The notes below the pieces were generated by a model. It searched no databases, was not told the origin of the DNA, and worked only from the letters and a program-made list of their open reading frames with translations. A DNA stretch of 64,000 bases, taken from Watersipora subatra. Its lineage: Eukaryota; Bryozoa; Gymnolaemata; Cheilostomatida; Watersiporidae. The DNA lies in assembly GCF_963576615.1 (NCBI RefSeq), contig NC_088711.1, forward strand, positions 57,578,248-57,642,247. The letters run 5' to 3'. The translations under genes were made by a program, and so were the position numbers. Below are positions 58,958 through 64,000 of this stretch, one piece after another (position 1 is the stretch's first letter; the number at the start of each line of letters is the position of its first letter).

Positions 58958-59894
58958 TGTGCTTCTATATCGACTTTAATAATTTATTATTAGAGGTTTG
59001 TACTATTTGAATAGCAGTTTTGATTAAAAAACTATTGCTCATATACTTATAAGAATAGCTATAAAAGTTGACTTATTTTGACTCAGTTAAACTAAACAGG
59101 AAGTAAGTACAGCGTTTGTAATTTCTAATTTAATAAATTTCCATTATGGTGATGAATTCTTTCTAAATATTTTATATTGGCTCTTTACATTTTGATAAAA
59201 TGGTTTTCCATTATTTAGATACAAGTTTTGTCTAACAATTGTTCATAGATTTGGAAAAAGTATTGTTATAAGTTGTCCTTTTTGATTGTGATGAAACTTA
59301 AAACGTCTTGATACTGTAAAGTTGGAAATTTGGCTTTTCAAACAAATCTCAATCAAAAGGTTCTGATTCAGTTTATTCGGTTTTTTATTCAGCATGTATT
59401 TGGTGGCTTGTTTGTTAAAACAATTAGCTTTCTGTAGAATGTGATTATGGAAGTTGTCATACCTTAGTGTAACTGTAGCAATAAGGCCAACTATCAATTA
59501 GGTGCCAATCAAATCTCAACAATAAGCAAGATGGAATGCATGGAAAAAATAGAGTCTTTTAAGTTACTATGAGTTGAGGTCTTTTTACGCAAAATAAAAA
59601 TGGTTGCTACACATTTAAACCATCAAAGAAGGAAAAGTAATCTCTAATCCACATATAAGATCTTCTGTCGTTTATAAAGAAGTAAGTCATTTATACAGCC
59701 TCCTGTGTAGGTGAATTTGCTTAAGTGTTTGAACAGCTGACTATAACTACTACTAGCACTAATAATGATGACTTTGACATATTTTAACAAACCAAATAAA
59801 CTGACAAAGAGTTGACAAAGATAACACAAGTTACACAAGTCCATTAATTAAATAATAAAAACCTTCCATTTTAAAATATAAAAAGCCATTATAG
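58958..59894. other. Spacer between the arms of the TLR-C/TLR-D inverted duplication
   Basis: About 940 bp of unique AT-rich DNA. Minus-strand frames at 59243-59497 and 59644-59844 show no domain I recognise. Confidence 0.4.
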
Positions 59895-60068
59895 AAAACT
59901 AGCACGAATGATGTCTCAGAGCACACTAAGCTGCAAGCTTGCAGTCTAGTGTGCTGTTAGAGATCATGATGTGTAGTGACTATATGTACAATTATTCCAA
60001 TGTATGGCAAGCTGGCTTCAGACAGATGTATAAGGACGGACAGACACTGTTCTTGTTATAGTAAAGAT
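59895..60068 (+). repeat. SINE-like repeat with a terminal hairpin
   Basis: A perfect CTGCAAGCTTGCAG at 59931-59944 is the centre of a longer imperfect palindrome (about 59905-59970) made of the family's AGCACACTA...GTGTGCT end block, once in each direction. The repeat then runs through TGTACAATTATTCC to TTCTTGTTATAGTAAAG. Confidence 0.55.
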
Positions 60069-60575
60069 TCATGTAGAATTCATAACCATACAAATTATGG
60101 AATACAACTAAAGCTAACAATGTAGCAGCTTGCAATTCACACTAGTAAAGTTGTAGCTTTGCACGAGTCAGTTTTTTTTTCACTGATAATGATCTTGTGA
60201 TGCTTTTGTCAAAGCTTATACAATCCTTTTGAAATTACTTACATGCTGCCAGTGCTGTGACCTCTCTGATTTCTCACCTTGTTTTATATTTGTAACTAGT
60301 CATCTATATAAACTGTCACACATTTATTTGCATTAATAATAAAATTTTGATACAAGTTATAAAATCTATAAAACAATATATTATGTCAAGATTGTTTTAG
60401 AAATTTGAACTAGAAGTTTTTAAACAAGGAACAAACTTACTCGCAGCAATTACAATTTGATCAGAGAGTAAATATTATTTGGAAACTTAAAAGCCATTAT
60501 AAATTGGTTTTGATGATTTAAAATCATCAAGATTACACAATATAACGAAAGTGAACAAGATTGATAATTTCTATT

Positions 60576-60776
60576 CTAAGCTATTAGAGGTGTGGTTTCT
60601 GTTGGATCACCACTTGTATGATTATCCCTTCCTTCGCTGTCTACAGCTGAAGCATTAGTGATGCTTATTTCCAAGGAACTGCGGTCATTTCTGACGTATT
60701 CAAATGTTGGTTGTGCTACGAACTTTCTGATTCTCCGCCATGTTCTTTCTATCTTTTGCTCACTTGTTGCCTGGGC
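60576..60776 (-). CDS. TLR-D exon 4: TIR box 3 and C-terminal tail
   Basis: 201 nt, the same length as TLR-C exon 4. After a TTTATAG acceptor it encodes AQATSEQKIERTWRRIRKFV, then AQPTFEYVRNDRSS and a tail ending TETTPLIA and TAG. It differs from TLR-C at about a quarter of residues and is open throughout. The 3' flank matches that of TLR-C, so the two genes converge. Confidence 0.9.
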   Translation of the reverse strand, partial: AQATSEQKIERTWRRIRKFVAQPTFEYVRNDRSSLEISITNASAVDSEGRDNHTSGDPTETTPLIA

Positions 60777-62970
60777 CTATAAAAAGACGAAAAAGATTAT
60801 TGTGAATATCTCAAATCAATCATTTTCTTTACTGAGCACATCTGCAATTTCATCATACAAAAACTATTATTTTAAATTTATAATATTGTAAAGCGTTTTA
60901 TTTTTTATTGAGGTATTTCCATGACCAAACACGAGTGAAGCGAGTGTTTAGGAGCTTTATGATAAATGCATATGCACACACAACTCTCGAAAATTATTCA
61001 TCAACGCCGTACCCAAACCCTTGTACCAAAATCTCATCAAAAGATTTAACTATTTTTGTGTGGATTCGTTCAAGTATAATAACAATACAAACCACATATA
61101 AACCTATTTAAATATGTCACCAAGTCTTTGCAAAGTGTAGACAACATCCTAAAACTTACCCATCTAGTCGGATAATACATAACTAGACAGATTAATTTGG
61201 CCTAAAATCGCCATTAAAACCTGACAAGCCATTTTTGATCTAAGTTAAGATCGGCCAACAAAACGCCCATAAAACCGTGCGACAAATAGTAGAACCATAA
61301 AGCCGTGCGCATTTCACGAGGAAAGTGAGCACGTTTCACCAGTCTATGGCATTGTCTAATCACCAAAGGTTTCTGTAATTAATGTAGAAGTACTGAAAAT
61401 TAATCGTTTCTTTTTTGCCGCTTTTAAACATAACTCTGACATTTTAGACCCATATAATGAGAACTCTGGTATTCCAACTGATGTCCAAAGCAGTGAAAGT
61501 AAAGGAAATGATGATATTTTTTTAACGAGTCTTATAAGATTATTACAATATTTAGTTATAAGAATAATTATTCGTATTTACAAGATCAAAGTATATAGTT
61601 ACTGATGGTGTGCAATATGTTACTGTTATTATTTTTCTAAAGATTTTGTTGAAGATACTACGGCTGTGCCCAATATCGCGGTGCTGCCAAGCCATTTTTA
61701 ATATCTTGCAAAAATATTTAATTATAAGAATAATTATTCAATATTATAAGATTATTATAAGATTTAATCATAAGAATAATCATTCGAATTTATAAGATCG
61801 AAGTATATAGTGACTGATGGTGTGCATTTTCTAAAGATTTTGTTGATGATACTACGGCTGTGCCCAATATCGCCGTACTGCCAAGCCGTTTTTAATATCT
61901 GCAAAATTAAGTAATAGACCTACATTTTCTTATAGATATATAGCTATTTCTATAATAACCAACCAAAATCTGTTTAAATTTTTAAATTCAGCATAATCTT
62001 TTGCATATAAATAACAAAATCTAGAAAAATATCACAACTTCTTGATATTGGTTGCTATGACGTTTTCAAATGTAAACAAAATTGTGCATTGGTTTTCGCG
62101 ACTCAAACTTTAACGCCAGCTTTCTTAAAACTATGTTTTCGCACTAATGTTAAACATGCATTCAGTTTATTGACCATAAGATCTGCTGTAATTAAGCTGG
62201 AATCAAAATTCTTTTTGCAAAATAACTGAGAATTTGCTTTTTCTGTTAGTGTAAATAACTCTAAATCTCACACACCCGACTTAACCATGGTTTCTGTGAT
62301 CACGACCCATTTCTTCACTTTGGTTACAGATTGCTGTCAAAACCATTCTACATTCAAGACAACCAACTTTTAAACTGTGTATATTAATTACACAGCAGCT
62401 TGCCATTTTACTTCTAACACTGCATTTCTCCTATTGCAGAGGAGAGGTATAAACATATAATCTTTTCCTTTCATTATTGCTGTTTGTTGTACATAATAAC
62501 ACCCAGTACATTATAGCTACCATTGCAGCTACCATTGCAGTTCTCCTATTGTACTGCAGTGCCATTTGACTGCTGATATTGCATTTCTTAACCAGCAGTA
62601 CCCGTTGTTTTTTTCAATATCACTTTGGTCATGGGCTGTATGACAGGGGAAATTTTAGTATTAATGAATAATTTTTACAGCTGAAAATATTTTGCAGCTT
62701 TTTACATTTGTGTAAAAGTTTATTATATATTCAAAACATATATTATTATTAATTGACCAAATTTTGTGAATCATAAATTTCTGATGGGTTGCATTAGAAA
62801 TTCCAAAGTCTGCTTTGCATCATGAGAATACTTCATAGCATTCTCATAGGCAGAGCATTCAATTCTTCACATGAACCTTATGCATCTCTGCATGCCTCAA
62901 AGCTAACATTACTTGAGCATGTTCCAGTCTATAATTTTAACATTTCTCGCAAGGATAGTTTTATACTCAC
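60777..62970 (-). other. TLR-D intron 3, enlarged by an inserted element
   Basis: 2,194 bp against 211 bp in TLR-C. Both ends match the TLR-C intron (AACATGCTCAAGTAATGTTA near exon 3, and a similar acceptor tract). The middle holds the terminal-inverted-repeat element at 60919-62634. Confidence 0.75.
60919..62634 (+). mobile_element. Terminal-inverted-repeat element, 1.7 kb, copy 2
   Basis: The ends are CCATGACCAAA and its inverse TTTGGTCATGG, matching copy 1 at 33644-35080 through AGCGAAGCGA-like sequence, AACCCTTGTA and the right-hand CTGTATGACAG. An internal block with GGCTGTGCCCAATATCGC and GCCAAGCC is doubled about 190 bp apart (61655 and 61855). No transposase is seen. It is absent from the TLR-C intron. 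Confidence 0.65.
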
Positions 62971-63095
62971 ATCCACTACATTCTCAGTGAGGAGAGAAGT
63001 AAATGGAGCCTTAATAGCTTCTTCATCCAGTTTTTCTCTTATCAGTACCATGATTCTATGTGGCTGGTAGTAGTTGCATCCAAATGTTTCTCTCC
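62971..63095 (-). CDS. TLR-D exon 3: TIR middle segment
   Basis: 125 nt between TTTTACAG and GAT/GTGAGT. It encodes (G)RETFGCNYYQPHRIMVLI, then REKLDEEAIKAPFTSLLTE and NVVD, open and nearly equal to TLR-C. Exon 2 and the ectodomain exon must lie beyond the right edge of the window. They are not found in the remaining 900 bp, so whether TLR-D is functional is unknown. Confidence 0.9.
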
Positions 63096-63159
63096 CTGTA
63101 AAATGTGATATCAGTAGTTGTCATACCTTACCGTAAACTAAGTTTCAAGGAATTGTCTA

Positions 63160-63520
63160 ACCTAATTGCAACATATTGCTGAATACGTGCTGATAAACAA
63201 CATATCGCTGAATACATGCTGATAAACAACACATTGCTGAATACATGCTGATAAACAACATATTGCTGAATAAATGCTGATAAGCGACATATTGCTGAAT
63301 ATATGCTGATAAGCAACTTATTGCTGAATACGTGCTGATAAACAACACATTGCTGAATACATGCTGATAAACAACGTATTGCTGAATACGTGCTGATAAA
63401 CATCATATTGCTGGATATATGCTGACAAGCTGCATATTGCTGAATACATGCTGATAAGTAACATATTGCTGAATACGTGCTGATAAACAATATATTGCTG
63501 AATTTCTGAATATGTGGTGC
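63160..63520. repeat. 29-bp minisatellite, about 12 copies
   Basis: The unit is TTGCTGAATACATGCTGATA plus AACAACATA. It lies in TLR-D intron 2, next to exon 3. The minus-strand frames reading YSAICCLSA are repeat artefacts. Confidence 0.9.
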
Positions 63521-63899
63521 TGAAGAACGGATAAGCAAAAATGATTATCCTTTGATATTAACAGTCAATATTATTAGGCCATGACTACACGATTAATGTC
63601 TAGTCTACAAGACAGTTTACCATGCACTGAGCTAATAGCTATGTTATGCATTTCAAGTCAAACTAATGTAGTTTTGGTATTTTATATCTATATACTGAAC
63701 AAGAAGTACTTTCTTCTGCTAGATTTTCTTTCTTATTCCAAACAATTTAGCAAAAGTATCTTCTATCCAAAGACTGATCAGTATGATTTTTAACAAAGTG
63801 TGCCGTAATTACCCAAGTCTGATGCTCTCTTTTGGTCCCAAATTTTATCAACAAAATTTGGGTAGAATTATTAATACTTGAGTATGTAAGAAATCCCAG
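63521..63899. other. TLR-D intron 2, unassigned part
   Basis: AT-rich DNA. No exon or repeat recognised. Confidence 0.4.
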
Positions 63900-64000
63900 T
63901 TTAAAAAATCAATTTCTGTGTAAGGGGAAACAACTTCTATGTAAGGAAAAATAATTTCTGTGTAAGGGGAAAAACTTCTGTGTAAAGGGAAACAGCTTCT
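63900..64000. repeat. 21-bp tandem repeat running off the window
   Basis: At least four copies of TTCTGTGTAAGGGGAAACA plus two bases, continuing to the last base shown. Confidence 0.8.

Noticed and set aside
63128-63538. 136-codon frame with repeated YSAICCLSA
   Set aside because: Read-out of the 29-bp minisatellite in TLR-D intron 2.

Overview
The window looks like AT-rich, gene-poor animal nuclear DNA. It has spliced genes with GT/AG introns, many minisatellites, Helitrons, hAT elements, LINE fragments and tRNA-related SINE-like repeats. I read it as a marine invertebrate, possibly a lophotrochozoan, but the sequence alone does not fix the phylum. There are no bacterial operons, CRISPR arrays or prophage.

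The only convincing cellular genes are Toll-like receptors (TLRs). I see five related loci, labelled A to E here. TLR-A (minus, 10773-21174) and TLR-C (plus, 52535-58219) look intact from the second coding exon onward. Both have a hydrophobic leader, about 20 leucine-rich repeats (LRRs), an LRR C-terminal cap (LRRCT), a transmembrane helix and a TIR domain split over four exons with identical intron phases 0, 1 and 0. TLR-B (plus, 46450-48728) is a broken copy that keeps only the large ectodomain exon. TLR-D (minus, 60576-63095, running off the right edge) shows its last two TIR exons. TLR-E (minus, about 4070-4600) is a small relic. TLR-C and TLR-D meet tail to tail in an inverted duplication. 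The TLRs would sit in a membrane, bind ligand through the LRRs and signal through TIR-TIR contacts. No start-codon exon was found for any of them.

Layout. 0-2.4 kb: remains of a THAP/DDE-type transposase gene and a LINE 3' end. 2.4-5.1 kb: a hairpin repeat and TLR-E. 5151-9161: a complete but dead hAT transposon with a LINE nested in it. 9.2-21.2 kb: TLR-A, whose 6.6 kb third intron holds a 34-bp minisatellite, a 1.0 kb Helitron and a 1.2 kb minisatellite. 21.2-46.4 kb: no recognisable cellular gene, only MITEs (short non-autonomous DNA transposons), a solo LTR, minisatellites, a terminal-inverted-repeat element, SINE-like copies, a pogo-like fragment, an octanucleotide microsatellite, Helitron 3' sequence and a GC-rich minisatellite. 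46.4-64 kb: TLR-B, C and D with a precisely bounded Helitron.

The most useful signals come from comparing paralogues. Intron 1 of TLR-A supplies an empty site for the Helitron in TLR-B. TLR-D carries an element in intron 3 that TLR-C lacks. The middle TIR exon is far more alike between A and C than the rest of the genes, which suggests gene conversion. All functions are read from motifs by eye; no database search was run.
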